Source: Pantoea sp. IMH (lineage in GTDB: Bacteria; Pseudomonadota; Gammaproteobacteria; Enterobacterales; Enterobacteriaceae). Taken from it: a DNA stretch of 64,000 nt. Within the stretch, counting starts at the first letter, position 1; each line of letters opens with the position of its first letter. The stretch lies in contig NZ_JFGT01000002.1 of the NCBI RefSeq assembly GCF_000599885.1, positions 620,001 through 684,000 on the forward strand, in the 5' to 3' direction. Below the pieces are notes generated by a model. It searched no databases. It was not told the DNA's origin and saw only the letters and a program-made list of their open reading frames with translations. Of the stretch, positions 20,574-32,647 are shown piece after piece. A program made the position numbers and the translations under genes.

Positions 20574-20661
20574 CAAAGATCTCTCGTCTTCGAAGCGCCG
20601 GGCGACGCTTCTTTGGGCGCAACAGGGGAAGCGGCGGTATTATAGAGAATCCCCACCGGTT

Positions 20662-20677
20662 ACGAAACCGTTTGCGC
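20662..20677 (-). promoter_or_regulatory. PurR operator of purL
   Basis: On the minus strand GCGCAAACGGTTTCGT matches the PurR consensus ANGCAANCGNTTNCNT at all but two fixed positions and closely resembles the E. coli purL operator. It implies repression by PurR-hypoxanthine/guanine. Confidence 0.75.
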
Positions 20678-20842
20678 AGAAATTATCGGGCAGCGGAATT
20701 GGCTTAAAATCGCACAATTCAACATGAATTCAGTTGCACAGGGGGCATGAGTTGCGCAAAATGCCCCACGCTCAGGATCCAATACAGACCACAAATACTG
20801 CCGTTACAGACAGAAACCTGAGAGCAATCGAGAGATAACTAT

Positions 20843-22300
20843 TTGAAACGCCTAAAATTTAATTATCTGTTCATCGGGCTCATTACCGTGTTGCTCTCGC
20901 TGGCGCTATGGCCCGCGATCCCATGGTATGGCGGGTCGCAGGATCAGCTGGAACAGATAAAGTCGCGGGGAGTTTTGCGCATCAGCACGCTCAATTCATC
21001 GCTGACTTACACCACAGTCAATCAAGCGCCGGCCGGTATGGATTACGAGCTGGCGAAGCGTTTTGCCGATTATCTGGGCGTCAAACTGGAAGTGACCGTC
21101 CGTCAGAACCTCAGCGAGCTGTTTGACGATCTTGAAGATGACAGGGCTGATGTGCTGGCGGCGGGTTTGCTTTACAGCGGTGACCGCCTCTCACGTTTTC
21201 GCACTGGTCCTACGTATTACTCCGTTTCTCAGCAACTCGTCTACCGGATGGGCAAGCCGCGCCCGAAGAGTCTGGGCGATCTGAATGGACGACTGACGGT
21301 GGCCTCTGACTCCGCCTATCTTTCCACATTGCGTAGCATAAAACAGAACCAGTATCCCGATCTCGACTGGGCGATTTCCACCGATCAGAGCCCTAATGCC
21401 CTGCTGGAAGCGGTAGTCGAAGGCAAGCTCGACTACACGGTCGGCGACTCCCTGTCGATTGCCCTGCTTCAACGCATTCATCCGCAGCTGGCCGTGGCTT
21501 TCGACATCACCGATGAAGAGCCGGTGACCTGGTATATGCGACGCAGTGAGGACGACAGTCTGCACGCCGCCCTGCTTGATTATTTCAATCAGATGGGCGA
21601 AGAAGGCACGCTGGCGCGGCTGGAGGAGAAATATCTCGGCCATGTGGGAACCTTCGATTATGTCGATACCCGCACCTTTTTGCGCGCCATCGACAGCACG
21701 TTACCCCGCATACGCCCGCTGTTCGAAAAATATGCCAGTGAAATTGACTGGCGTTTGCTGGCCGCTATTTCTTACCAGGAATCGCACTGGAACCCGCAGG
21801 CGACCTCCCCTACTGGCGTTCGCGGGATGATGATGCTGACGCGCAACACCGCCGAAAGCCTGAATGTCAGCGATCGTACCGATCCGGAACAAAGCATTCG
21901 CGGCGGCAGCGAATATCTGGTGCGGATGATGGAAAAAGTGCCGGCTACCGTCCCGGAAGATGAGCGTATCTGGTTTGCGCTGGCCGCCTACAATATGGGC
22001 TATGCGCATATGCTTGATGCGCGCGCGCTGACGGCCAAACAGAAAGGGAATCCTGACAGCTGGGCTGACGTTAAACAGCGGCTGCCGATGCTCAGCCAGA
22101 AGCGCTACTACAGTAAAACCCGCTATGGTTATGCGCGAGGCCACGAAGCCTATAACTATGTGGAAAACATCCGTATTTACCAGCTGAGCCTGGTCGGCTA
22201 TCTGCAGGATCAGGAGCGTAAGCTGGCCCAGCAGTCCGCCCTTGAAGCGGCGCTGGGTGAGGGGTATCCCGTGGTTGAGCCAGAAGTCGCCCTGAACTGA
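20843..22300 (+). CDS. mltF: membrane-bound lytic murein transglycosylase F
   Basis: 485 residues. An N-terminal hydrophobic anchor is followed by a solute-binding-protein-like regulatory domain ([16 protein letters not shown] ... [16 protein letters not shown]) and a C-terminal SLT catalytic domain with the catalytic glutamate in [13 protein letters not shown] and the motif [12 protein letters not shown]. It cleaves peptidoglycan to 1,6-anhydro products at the outer membrane. The TTG start gives [12 protein letters not shown], matching E. coli MltF. The C-terminus is shorter than the 518-residue E. coli protein. Divergent from purL. Confidence 0.94.
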   Translation: MKRLKFNYLFIGLITVLLSLALWPAIPWYGGSQDQLEQIKSRGVLRISTLNSSLTYTTVNQAPAGMDYELAKRFADYLGVKLEVTVRQNLSELFDDLEDDRADVLAAGLLYSGDRLSRFRTGPTYYSVSQQLVYRMGKPRPKSLGDLNGRLTVASDSAYLSTLRSIKQNQYPDLDWAISTDQSPNALLEAVVEGKLDYTVGDSLSIALLQRIHPQLAVAFDITDEEPVTWYMRRSEDDSLHAALLDYFNQMGEEGTLARLEEKYLGHVGTFDYVDTRTFLRAIDSTLPRIRPLFEKYASEIDWRLLAAISYQESHWNPQATSPTGVRGMMMLTRNTAESLNVSDRTDPEQSIRGGSEYLVRMMEKVPATVPEDERIWFALAAYNMGYAHMLDARALTAKQKGNPDSWADVKQRLPMLSQKRYYSKTRYGYARGHEAYNYVENIRIYQLSLVGYLQDQERKLAQQSALEAALGEGYPVVEPEVALN

Positions 22301-22329
22301 TGTCAGGGTGAGACGCGCCTGAAGGCGCG

Positions 22330-22875
<546 letters not shown>

Positions 22876-23514
22876 TTACTCAAGCTGTTGCAGATCCCCC
22901 TGCGGCGTTACCCGCCAGCGATGCTGGCAGAAAAAGAGCAGTGGATTGTCCTGCTTGCTGTCGCTGTAGCCGCTGTAAAGCTGCAGCGGCGTGCCGATTT
23001 GCTCCTCAAGCCGCGCCACCTTTTCATGCCCGAGGCAGCGCACCGCCAGCACGCGGCCACCGAATCCCCGTTTCATCTGGCTGGCGATCAGTTTCACCCG
23101 CGGCAGAAAGGCAGAATCAAAGTAGACCTGCTCCACCAGCGGCTGCGGTGAACCGGTGATCAGCCAGACGTCGGCATCGGAGCTGTTGAGATATTCCGTC
23201 AGCCGCTGCTGCACGACCGGGAAAGCGGTCACCCGCTCGCGGAACCAGCTGGCGAAAGCCGCCTCGCGCGCTCTCAGTCTCGCCTCGCTATGGCCAAAGG
23301 TAATCGACCAGAGCAGCAGACTCATCGGCCAGCGCGCAGCGCGCCCTTTTATCAATAGCCCGGCGCCCACGATCGGCAGGACCGGCAGCACCAGAAGCAG
23401 GTTCAGCGGCTGGCGCCAGAGAAGATAGCGCATAAAAGTGCCGAACATATCCTGCTGATGCAGCGTGCCGTCCAGATCGAAAAACACCACGCGACGTTCC
23501 ATACCAATAGTCAA
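22876..23514 (-). CDS. pgpC: phosphatidylglycerophosphatase C
   Basis: HAD-superfamily membrane phosphatase, 212 residues, one of the three enzymes that dephosphorylate PGP to phosphatidylglycerol. Motif I is VFFDLDGTLHQQDMF; a hydrophobic helix (LLLVLPVLPIVGAGLLI) and the C-terminal SGYSDSKQDNPLL motif match E. coli YfhB/PgpC. The TTG start at 23514 has GAGGAG 6 nt upstream. It follows the PTS gene with only 3 bp between, so the two are likely co-transcribed, unlike E. coli. Confidence 0.9.
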   Translation of the reverse strand: MTIGMERRVVFFDLDGTLHQQDMFGTFMRYLLWRQPLNLLLVLPVLPIVGAGLLIKGRAARWPMSLLLWSITFGHSEARLRAREAAFASWFRERVTAFPVVQQRLTEYLNSSDADVWLITGSPQPLVEQVYFDSAFLPRVKLIASQMKRGFGGRVLAVRCLGHEKVARLEEQIGTPLQLYSGYSDSKQDNPLLFFCQHRWRVTPQGDLQQLE

Positions 23515-23517
23515 ACA

Positions 23518-24867
23518 TTACTCCTCGGGATCGTTAAAGCCCATAAACCAGGCAAACAGAAAACCACAGATTACGGCCGTCAGCCAACCGGCCAGATAAA
23601 GCATAACCTTACCAGAGATGATAGTGAGCGCCAGTGGCAGACCTGAAATACCAAAGGTAATCACCGTTGCCACCTTGGCTGAGCTGACGACCGCGCCTCC
23701 TACAGCACCACCAAGACAGGCGGCGATAAACGGTTTACCCAGCGGCAATGTCACGCCAAAGATCAGCGGTTCGCCAACGCCCAGAATCCCTACCGGCAAC
23801 GCGCCCTTCACCAGTTTTTTTAACCGGGCATTGCGGGTTTTCAGCAATACCGCAAGAGAAGCCCCAACCTGCCCCACCCCGGCCATCGCCAGAATCGGCA
23901 GTAGCGCATTAACGCCGTGCGCCTGCACCAACTCAACATGGATCGGCACCATTCCCTGATGCAATCCGGTCAACACCAGCGGCAGGAAGGTGCCCGCCAG
24001 TACCGCCCCTACCGCCATTCCGCCGCGATCGATAGCCAGGGTTGCGCCGTGGGCAATCGCATCGGAGATCACGCCGCCCAGCGGTTGCAGCGCGATAATG
24101 GCGACTGTAGCAGTTATCAGTGTAGTCAGAAGCGGGTTAAGGATCAGCTCAACGGCGTCAGGAAGCCATTCACGCAGCCTTTTTTCAATCCAGCACATCA
24201 TTACCACCACAAGCAGTACGGCGATCACGCCGCCCCTGCCCGGCTGTAAAGGTTCGCCAAAGAGCGTGATTTGCGCCAGCGCCGGGCTGGAGAGAATACC
24301 CGCCATCACGCCGCCCAGCGCGGTGGAGCCGCCAAACACTTTGGCTGTATTCACACCGACCAGAATATTCATAATAGTAAATATCGCGCTGCCGAAGATG
24401 GCCGCAAGCCCAAGCGCATCAGGATATTGGCTGGCAAAATCGCCGACGATATCGGGCCGCCTGAGGATATTGATAATGCCCGTAATCAGGCCCGAAGCGA
24501 TAAATGCAGGAATAAGGGGGATAAAGACGTTCGCCAGTTGACGAAGCGCGTCGCTCATTGGCGCTTTATATTTTTTCGTGGTGGCGGCTTTGGTCGCACT
24601 GATATCCGCTGTGGGCTGCTCCGCCATCAGGCTGCGCATGGCATCGACCACTTTTGCCGAGGCGCCGGGCCCGACAATAAACTGGTGCTGCCCGCCCTGC
24701 CTGACGTAGCCTTTTACCCCCTCAAGCGCACGCATTTTTTCGATATCCAGCAGGCTTTCATCATTCACTTCCACCCGCACGCGGGTCATACAATTTTCCA
24801 GCCTCTGGATATTGCCCGCTCCGCCGATCCCTGCCAGCAACGCTTCCGCCAGACGTTTCGCGTTCAT
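23518..24867 (-). CDS. MurP-like PTS permease, EIIB-EIIC
   Basis: 449-residue glucose-family PTS enzyme. An N-terminal EIIB domain (to about residue 80) carries the phospho-cysteine in LENCMTRVRVEV; it is followed by an EIIC domain of about ten membrane segments with GVGEPLIFGVTLPLGKPF. There is no EIIA domain, so EIIA-Glc would be needed in trans. Position directly after murQ (3 bp gap) implies N-acetylmuramic acid as substrate, as for MurP, but sequence similarity to E. coli MurP is partial, so the substrate is inferred. Confidence 0.8.
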   Translation of the reverse strand: MNAKRLAEALLAGIGGAGNIQRLENCMTRVRVEVNDESLLDIEKMRALEGVKGYVRQGGQHQFIVGPGASAKVVDAMRSLMAEQPTADISATKAATTKKYKAPMSDALRQLANVFIPLIPAFIASGLITGIINILRRPDIVGDFASQYPDALGLAAIFGSAIFTIMNILVGVNTAKVFGGSTALGGVMAGILSSPALAQITLFGEPLQPGRGGVIAVLLVVVMMCWIEKRLREWLPDAVELILNPLLTTLITATVAIIALQPLGGVISDAIAHGATLAIDRGGMAVGAVLAGTFLPLVLTGLHQGMVPIHVELVQAHGVNALLPILAMAGVGQVGASLAVLLKTRNARLKKLVKGALPVGILGVGEPLIFGVTLPLGKPFIAACLGGAVGGAVVSSAKVATVITFGISGLPLALTIISGKVMLYLAGWLTAVICGFLFAWFMGFNDPEE

Positions 24868-24870
24868 GGT

Positions 24871-25770
24871 TTATCCTCTGTCTTCAAGCGCTGCCCGCAG
24901 AAACCCATTATGTTTTTCCAGCCGGCTTTGCGCCTGGGGTGCCGTGATACCGCTCAATATCATCAGGATGGCGGGTTTAACCGCGTAGTCCGTCTGGCTC
25001 AGGGCGGCTTCCGCCTCTTCTGCCGCGCAGCCGGTCGCCTGACAGACCATCCGGCAGGCGCGGTCAACCAGCTTCACATTAGTAGCCTGCATATCTACCA
25101 TCAGGTTCTGGTAAACCTTACCGATTTTCACCATCGCGCCGGTGGAGATCATATTGAGCACCAGCTTTTGCGCGGTGCCGGATTTAAGCCGTGTTGAGCC
25201 GGTCAAAGCTTCCGGCCCCACGACTGGGGAAATGGCAATCTCCGCCTCATGGGCGACAGGAGAATCCGGGTTACAGGAGATGGCGGCAGTGCGACAGCCT
25301 GTCTGGCGGGCAAAGCGCAGCGCGCCAATAACATAGGGAGTGCGTCCTGATGCTGCCAGCCCTACCACCATATCGCGGCTTGTCAGCTTGAGTGCCTGCA
25401 AATCGCTGACGCCAAGATCTTCATCATCCTCCGCCCCTTCGACCGCCTTAAGCAGCGCCCCTGGCCCGCCCGCAATAATTCCCACCACAAGCCCATGCGG
25501 CACGCCAAAAGTGGGAGGACATTCTGAGGCATCCAGCACGCCCAGTCGGCCACTGGTGCCTGCGCCCATATAAATCAGCCTTCCGCCCTGTGATAAAGAT
25601 AACGCTGCCGCATCGACGGCTTTGGCAACCGCTGGCAGCGTCATGCGTACTGCTTCCGCCACGGTAGCGTCCTGTTCATTGAATTTGGTCACCATTTCAA
25701 GCGTACTCAGGCTGTCCAGATCCAGGGTGTCTTTATTACGTGTTTCAGAAATCAGAGAACCAAGCTGCAT
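24871..25770 (-). CDS. murQ: N-acetylmuramic acid 6-phosphate etherase MurQ
   Basis: SIS-domain etherase that cleaves the lactyl ether of MurNAc-6-P to give GlcNAc-6-P in cell-wall recycling. 299 residues; family motifs [33 protein letters not shown] and [15 protein letters not shown] are intact. The ATG at 25770 is chosen because [12 protein letters not shown] matches family starts and AAAGGCG is about 6 nt upstream; the longer frame to 25809 is not needed. Leads a murQ-PTS(-pgpC) operon divergent from an RpiR regulator. Confidence 0.92.
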   Translation of the reverse strand: MQLGSLISETRNKDTLDLDSLSTLEMVTKFNEQDATVAEAVRMTLPAVAKAVDAAALSLSQGGRLIYMGAGTSGRLGVLDASECPPTFGVPHGLVVGIIAGGPGALLKAVEGAEDDEDLGVSDLQALKLTSRDMVVGLAASGRTPYVIGALRFARQTGCRTAAISCNPDSPVAHEAEIAISPVVGPEALTGSTRLKSGTAQKLVLNMISTGAMVKIGKVYQNLMVDMQATNVKLVDRACRMVCQATGCAAEEAEAALSQTDYAVKPAILMILSGITAPQAQSRLEKHNGFLRAALEDRG

Positions 25771-25965
25771 ATTTTCGCCTTTTGAATAAATAATTCTTAT
25801 AAATGTCATTAAAGGGAATATTATATTCCTTTAGGCCACCGAAATAACCGACTTTCATCATGGAATGTGATTAATGCGGCGTTAAGCTTACGGCTGCTGC
25901 GCCAGCACGCTATTATCAGTCCTGATTATTCAGGATGTTGGATCAAGAATGGGAGAATGTGCCTG

Positions 25966-26805
25966 ATGAGCTCACTGTTACGTATCCGCCAGCTTTACCC
26001 ACGTCTGGCTTTAAACGAGCGGAGGCTGGCTGATTTTTTGCTGTCACAGCCGGATCGCGCGCGTCACCTGAGTTCACAAAAGCTTGCTGAAGAGTCGGGC
26101 GTCAGCCAGTCGAGCGTGGTGAAATTTGCCCAGAAGCTGGGCTATAAAGGTTTTCCGGCCCTGAAACTGGCCCTCAGTGAATCACTGGCGGAGAGAGATG
26201 CGATTACCGTGCACAATCTGATCCTTAGCGATGATCCGTTGAAAATGGTGGGTGAAAAGCTGCTGACGGAGAAACAGTCCGCGATCCGGGCCACGCTGGA
26301 TATCAACAGCGAAGAAATGCTGATGGAAACCCTGCGGCTGCTCAGAACCGCTAACCGCATCGTGCTGGTGGGGATCGGCGCGTCAGGCCTGGTGGCGAAA
26401 GATTTTTCCTGGAAATTGATGAAGATTGGCATGAGCGCGGTCGCCGAGCAGGATATGCATGCGTTGCTGGCCAGCGTACAGGCGTTAAGCGTGGGAGACC
26501 TGCTGTTAGCAATCTCCTATACCGGCGAGCGACGGGAGATTAACCTTGCCGCTCAGGAGGCACAGCGGGCCGGTGCCAGCGTACTGGCTTTTACCGGCTT
26601 TACGCCGAATACGCTACAGCAGTGTGCCACCCACTGCCTCTACACGGTGGCGGAAGAGCAGACTACCCGTAGCGCTGCGATCTCCTCCACAACCGCACAG
26701 TTTACGCTCACAGATCTGCTTTTTATGGCGCTGGTACAACATGATCCGGAACGAGCCTCCACCCACATCCGGCACAGTGAAGCGTTGGTAAAAAAACTGG
26801 TGTAG
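25966..26805 (+). CDS. yfhH: RpiR-family regulator YfhH, likely controls murQ operon
   Basis: 279 residues with an N-terminal HTH_6 domain (LSSQKLAEESGVSQSSVVKFAQKLGYKGFPALKLAL) and a C-terminal SIS sugar-phosphate-binding domain (VLVGIGASGLVAKDF ... AISYTGERREIN). It is closest to E. coli YfhH, whose locus order (pgpC-yfhH-yfhL) is the same but without the mur genes. The ATG at 25966 matches the YfhH start (xxLIRIRQRYP-like), with GGGAG about 10 nt upstream. Divergence from murQ implies that it senses MurNAc-6-P or a related sugar phosphate here; this is inference. Confidence 0.85.
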   Translation: MSSLLRIRQLYPRLALNERRLADFLLSQPDRARHLSSQKLAEESGVSQSSVVKFAQKLGYKGFPALKLALSESLAERDAITVHNLILSDDPLKMVGEKLLTEKQSAIRATLDINSEEMLMETLRLLRTANRIVLVGIGASGLVAKDFSWKLMKIGMSAVAEQDMHALLASVQALSVGDLLLAISYTGERREINLAAQEAQRAGASVLAFTGFTPNTLQQCATHCLYTVAEEQTTRSAAISSTTAQFTLTDLLFMALVQHDPERASTHIRHSEALVKKLV

Positions 26806-26987
26806 GTTTTCGCAGGTTGAGCATTTGAATGCGTGCTTCGGGAATATAATAACGGCAGTGAATACCACGTTTTCGCCGCTCAGTTTTTCCTGCAGCCATT
26901 CTATACTTTCACCGGGCCAGGCTGATAAGATGGCGCCCCAAAATACCGGCCGCCCAAACCGGGCATCGATCAGAAGGATGGAATAGC

Positions 26988-28301
26988 GTGATAAGGAACG
27001 AGAGCAACACCTCTTATCCCCGTAATAGTTTCTCTTTAAAACGCGACCAGATTAACCGATGGTTATTTCCATTGACACTGCTTCTGTTGCTGTTCATTTT
27101 ACCCCTGGGGTTTTTAAATGAAAAAGCGGGTCGGGTAACGTTTTACTGGTGCAGTTATCTTTCCGCCGCAGGGATAGTGCTTAACATCAGAGCGTTTAAG
27201 TCTATGCTTGCTGCGTCAAAAATGGCGGTGGCCGGTTTTTCATTAGCCTTACTTTTTACGCTCTGGTCACTGGTTGCGCTTTATTTATCGGTACCCGGCG
27301 AGGAAAACGGTATTTTGCTGACGCCAGCTAAACGCTGGTTTCTCGCTTCCCTTATCGCGCTTTATATCGCCTGGAGCGCGCGGCAGAATATTATCAGCAA
27401 AACCGTGCTTTACCGTCTGGTCTGGGCTTCATTACTGGCCGCCTTTTTATTATCCAGCGCCTATGGCATCTGGCAACATCTTAACGGCGTGGTGAGAATT
27501 ACCTTAGGCATTAACCGTGCAACAATGTCGGCCTACGCTTTCAGCGCGATGTCGCTGGCTACCATTGCCATGCTAAGTCAGATCCCGTCATTAAAAATCA
27601 AATATTTCAGCGTCATTTTAAGCAGCCTGCTCTCTGTTTATATTACATTTTTGAGTGAGACGCGTTCGGCGATGGTTATCCATACGCTGCTTGCTTTGCT
27701 GTTGCTGCTTAATATCCTGTGGTGTGACAAGAAGCTGAAGCTTATCCCCGTTCTGTTTATTATTGCTTCGGTTGTTGCCGTCCTTGGTCTGAATCGGGAT
27801 ATTATTAACACGCGGCTGGAAACCACGCGTCTCGAACTTTCCCGTTATCAGCAGGGCAATGACAACACGTCGTTAGGATCACGTTTTACCCTCTGGAAAA
27901 TGGGCCTGGTTACCTTTGCAGAAAACCCGCTAGGTGAAACCCAGATTACCCGCAACACGATTATTCGTGAGCGGCTGGCTGATATCAAACCCAGGCCCTA
28001 CGCGTTAAGTTTTATTAATGTCCACCTGCATAATGAATTCATTCAATACGCCTCTCTGTTCGGTATTTTCGGCGTGCTGATCCTGGCTTATTTTTATATT
28101 ACGATGATATTCTTTAACGGGATGAAAACCTCTTTTGTCAATCCGGTAACGATAATGACATTATCGGCGCTGCTTTATGGTATGACGGATGTTTTACTGA
28201 CCTCTATTGAATATGTCGTCTTACTGACGACGTCACTGACGCTGGCGAATTTATATAATATCAAACTGACCAGTCAGCAATCTGCTCCCCGTGAATCATA
28301 A
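26988..28301 (+). CDS. O-antigen ligase/polymerase-like membrane protein
   Basis: 437-residue polytopic membrane protein with roughly ten to twelve hydrophobic segments, a large loop around residues 270-330 with GSRFTLWKMGLVTFAENPLGE, and the motif HLHNEFIQYASLFGIFGVL, typical of the Wzy_C/WaaL family. It probably joins O-antigen or another polysaccharide to lipid A core or polymerises a surface glycan. Start is GTG with AAGGA about 9 nt upstream. It stands alone between yfhH and yfhL, is more AT-rich than its neighbours and has no glycan genes nearby, suggesting insertion. The following 28302-28640 shows no other gene. Confidence 0.75.
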   Translation: MIRNESNTSYPRNSFSLKRDQINRWLFPLTLLLLLFILPLGFLNEKAGRVTFYWCSYLSAAGIVLNIRAFKSMLAASKMAVAGFSLALLFTLWSLVALYLSVPGEENGILLTPAKRWFLASLIALYIAWSARQNIISKTVLYRLVWASLLAAFLLSSAYGIWQHLNGVVRITLGINRATMSAYAFSAMSLATIAMLSQIPSLKIKYFSVILSSLLSVYITFLSETRSAMVIHTLLALLLLLNILWCDKKLKLIPVLFIIASVVAVLGLNRDIINTRLETTRLELSRYQQGNDNTSLGSRFTLWKMGLVTFAENPLGETQITRNTIIRERLADIKPRPYALSFINVHLHNEFIQYASLFGIFGVLILAYFYITMIFFNGMKTSFVNPVTIMTLSALLYGMTDVLLTSIEYVVLLTTSLTLANLYNIKLTSQQSAPRES

Positions 28302-28508
28302 GCAGATTAACCGATATCTGGCGTGCAGTTGCGATAACGCTTCTGCACCTGTAATACCCATTTAACAGCACCCCTTCTCTCCTTACGTTGCTGGTAAATT
28401 TCGGAGAAGGTAACAGCAGTGTTAATTTTATAAATATTTCCTGCCCACAATGTTATCCGTATGCATGTTAATTTATTCATCCAGCGGATGAATGCGGGTA
28501 TATGGTAG

Positions 28509-28895
<387 letters not shown>

Positions 28896-29005
28896 TCCGG
28901 GCGACGTTATATCTTTCAGCATCGCCTGGCGTACAAAGACGAGCGTGACGCGGGCATAGTGACATCACGCGAAGTCCCCGGACCAGCCCCAGTTTCCAGT
29001 ATCGC

Positions 29006-29386
29006 TTAGCTCTCAATAATCACCGTGGCGCAGGCATAGTGGCGTTCGTCGGCCAGCGTAACGTGCACATAAGTCACGCCCAGCTTTTCCGCTACCTCAG
29101 CGGCCTTCAGGAAAAAGCGCAATCCAGGCTTACCCAGTTCATCGTTATAAACTTCAAACTGATTGAAGGCCAGGCCGCCACGGATCCCGGTGCCAAAGGC
29201 TTTGGCAGCCGCTTCCTTTACCGCAAAACGCTTGGCGAGAAAGCGCACCGGCTGCTGGTGAGCCTGATACTGCAGCCATTCGTTCTCGCTTAATACACGC
29301 TTTGCCAGCCGATCGCCCGAGCGGGAAATCACACCTTCAATCCGCGTGATTTCAACAATGTCTGTGCCAAGTCCGAGTATCGCCAT
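29006..29386 (-). CDS. acpS: holo-[acyl-carrier-protein] synthase
   Basis: 126-residue phosphopantetheinyl transferase that activates apo-ACP for fatty acid synthesis. Signatures [12 protein letters not shown] and [15 protein letters not shown] (Mg2+/CoA binding) are intact. Its ATG overlaps the last bases of pdxJ, as in E. coli, so it is translationally coupled at the end of the lepA...acpS cluster. Confidence 0.96.
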   Translation of the reverse strand: MAILGLGTDIVEITRIEGVISRSGDRLAKRVLSENEWLQYQAHQQPVRFLAKRFAVKEAAAKAFGTGIRGGLAFNQFEVYNDELGKPGLRFFLKAAEVAEKLGVTYVHVTLADERHYACATVIIES

Positions 29387-30117
29387 CAGCGCCGCGCTTC
29401 CCGCATCAGTCTCTTCATTTCACTGACCGCATCCGCCAGCCCGCTCATCACCGCCCGTCCAATGATAGCGTGGCCGATATTCAGCTCATGCATTTCAGGC
29501 AGGGCGGCAATGGGCAGAACGTTATGGTAAGTCAGGCCATGTCCCGCATTAACCTTCAATCCAAGGCTGCTGGCATAGGTTGCGGCTTTCGCGATACGCG
29601 CCAGCTCGGCATCCCGTTCTGGCCCCTCGTCCGTCTCAGCGTAGGCGCCGGTATGGATCTCAATATAAGGCGCGCCAGCTGCGGCAGCCGCATCGATCTG
29701 GGCGGTATCAGCATCAATAAATAGCGACACCAGAATGCCTGCTGCGGCCAGCGTGCTGACGGCGGCGGACACTTTATCCTGCTGGCCAGCCACATCCAGC
29801 CCGCCTTCGGTCGTAACTTCCTGACGCTTTTCGGGCACCAGACAGCAAAAATGCGGCCTGATCTCGCAGGCGATCGCCACCATCTCGTCGGTGACGGCCA
29901 TCTCAAGGTTCATGCGGGTCTGGATAGTCTGACGAAGAAGCTGCACGTCGCGATCGGTAATATGGCGGCGGTCTTCCCGGAGATGGACGGTTATGCCGTC
30001 AGCGCCCGCCTGCTCGGCCACAAAGGCAGCCTGTACGGGGTCCGGATATTGGGTACCGCGCGCGTTACGGAGCGTAGCAACATGGTCGATATTAACGCCT
30101 AACAATAGCTCAGCCAT
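29386..30117 (-). CDS. pdxJ: pyridoxine 5'-phosphate synthase
   Basis: 243-residue TIM-barrel enzyme that condenses 3-amino-1-hydroxyacetone phosphate with DXP to form PNP, the last ring-forming step of vitamin B6 synthesis. Motifs [32 protein letters not shown] and [12 protein letters not shown] are conserved. A 74-bp spacer separates it from recO; it is coupled to acpS. Confidence 0.96.
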   Translation of the reverse strand: MAELLLGVNIDHVATLRNARGTQYPDPVQAAFVAEQAGADGITVHLREDRRHITDRDVQLLRQTIQTRMNLEMAVTDEMVAIACEIRPHFCCLVPEKRQEVTTEGGLDVAGQQDKVSAAVSTLAAAGILVSLFIDADTAQIDAAAAAGAPYIEIHTGAYAETDEGPERDAELARIAKAATYASSLGLKVNAGHGLTYHNVLPIAALPEMHELNIGHAIIGRAVMSGLADAVSEMKRLMREARR

Positions 30118-30191
30118 AACAGTCCTCAGAAAGTGGCAAAGAGAAGCCAGTTTACAATGTTCTTATAGCCAGCTGGAACGCCCTGCTGTTG

Positions 30192-30926
30192 TTACTCTGT
30201 CTCAGGGGGCGTTTCCGCGCGTTTTTTCGGCACAAACTGACGAAACAACTCCTGGCTTTTAAGGGGCTTGCCGCCAAGGTAGGGCTTCAGCGCTATACGG
30301 GTAAAGCGCTTGGCGGCCCGCAGCGTATCCGCATCGGGAAAGGTACGCTCGGCCAGCGCCCGCAGTTGGCGGCCGGTAAAAGTTTTGTTATTTACCACCA
30401 GGCTGGCGATGAAACCTTTTTCTTCACGGTAGCTGTAGGTCATGCCATCGGTGACATCTTCCCCACTGCCTGCGCAATGCAGAAAATCGATGCCGTAGCC
30501 AAGGTGTCCGAGCATCGCCAGCTCGAAGCGCCGCAGCGCCGGTTCCGGCGTTCCACTGGTGGAAGCCAGCGCCTGCAGGCAGTAGAGATAATCAAAGAAG
30601 AGATCGGTGAACGCCGTTTCCTGCTCCAGCACGCGTGAGAGCAGTTCGTTGACGTACAGGCCGCAGTAGAGGGTAATACCGGAAAGCGGTAGCGCGAGCG
30701 AGATGGGTTCTGCGCCGCGCAGGGTCTTGACCTCGCCTCTGCCACCCCAGCGAACCAGCAGCGGCGTGAAGGGTTGCAGCGCCCCTTTCAGACTGGAGCG
30801 CTTACTTCTGGCACCTTTGGCAACAACACGTATTCGCCCGTAGTTCTCGGAGAAGAGATCGAGCATCAGGCTGGTCTCGCTCCAGGGACGCCCATGCAGG
30901 ACAAACGCGCGCTGCCAGCCTTCCAT
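30192..30926 (-). CDS. recO: DNA repair protein RecO
   Basis: 244 residues with an N-terminal OB fold ([38 protein letters not shown]) and the helical region of RecO. It promotes RecA loading on SSB-coated DNA with RecR. It follows era with a 5-bp gap, as in E. coli. Confidence 0.95.
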   Translation of the reverse strand: MEGWQRAFVLHGRPWSETSLMLDLFSENYGRIRVVAKGARSKRSSLKGALQPFTPLLVRWGGRGEVKTLRGAEPISLALPLSGITLYCGLYVNELLSRVLEQETAFTDLFFDYLYCLQALASTSGTPEPALRRFELAMLGHLGYGIDFLHCAGSGEDVTDGMTYSYREEKGFIASLVVNNKTFTGRQLRALAERTFPDADTLRAAKRFTRIALKPYLGGKPLKSQELFRQFVPKKRAETPPETE

Positions 30927-30931
30927 CAGGA

Positions 30932-32517
<1,586 letters not shown>

Positions 32518-32545
32518 TTACCAGTGTCTGAATGCGTCAAATAAT

Positions 32546-32597
32546 CTGCACACGGAACAGGGCTGGACGCGCCAACACGAAACTGTTTCGTGTGCAG
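32546..32597 (-). promoter_or_regulatory. rnc leader hairpin, probable RNase III autoregulatory site
   Basis: On the minus strand CTGCACACG (from 32597) pairs with CGTGTGCAG (ending 32546), and the helix extends inward with AACAG/CTGTT across a mismatch. A second inner hairpin is ACACGAAAC/TTTCGTGT. E. coli RNase III cleaves a stem in its rnc leader to repress itself; this stem sits in the same 133-bp lepB-rnc spacer. Confidence 0.6.
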
Positions 32598-32647
32598 TGG
32601 CCCCCCGGAGGAAACCACCCGTTTACCACTTCGCCCGAAGGCGGATA

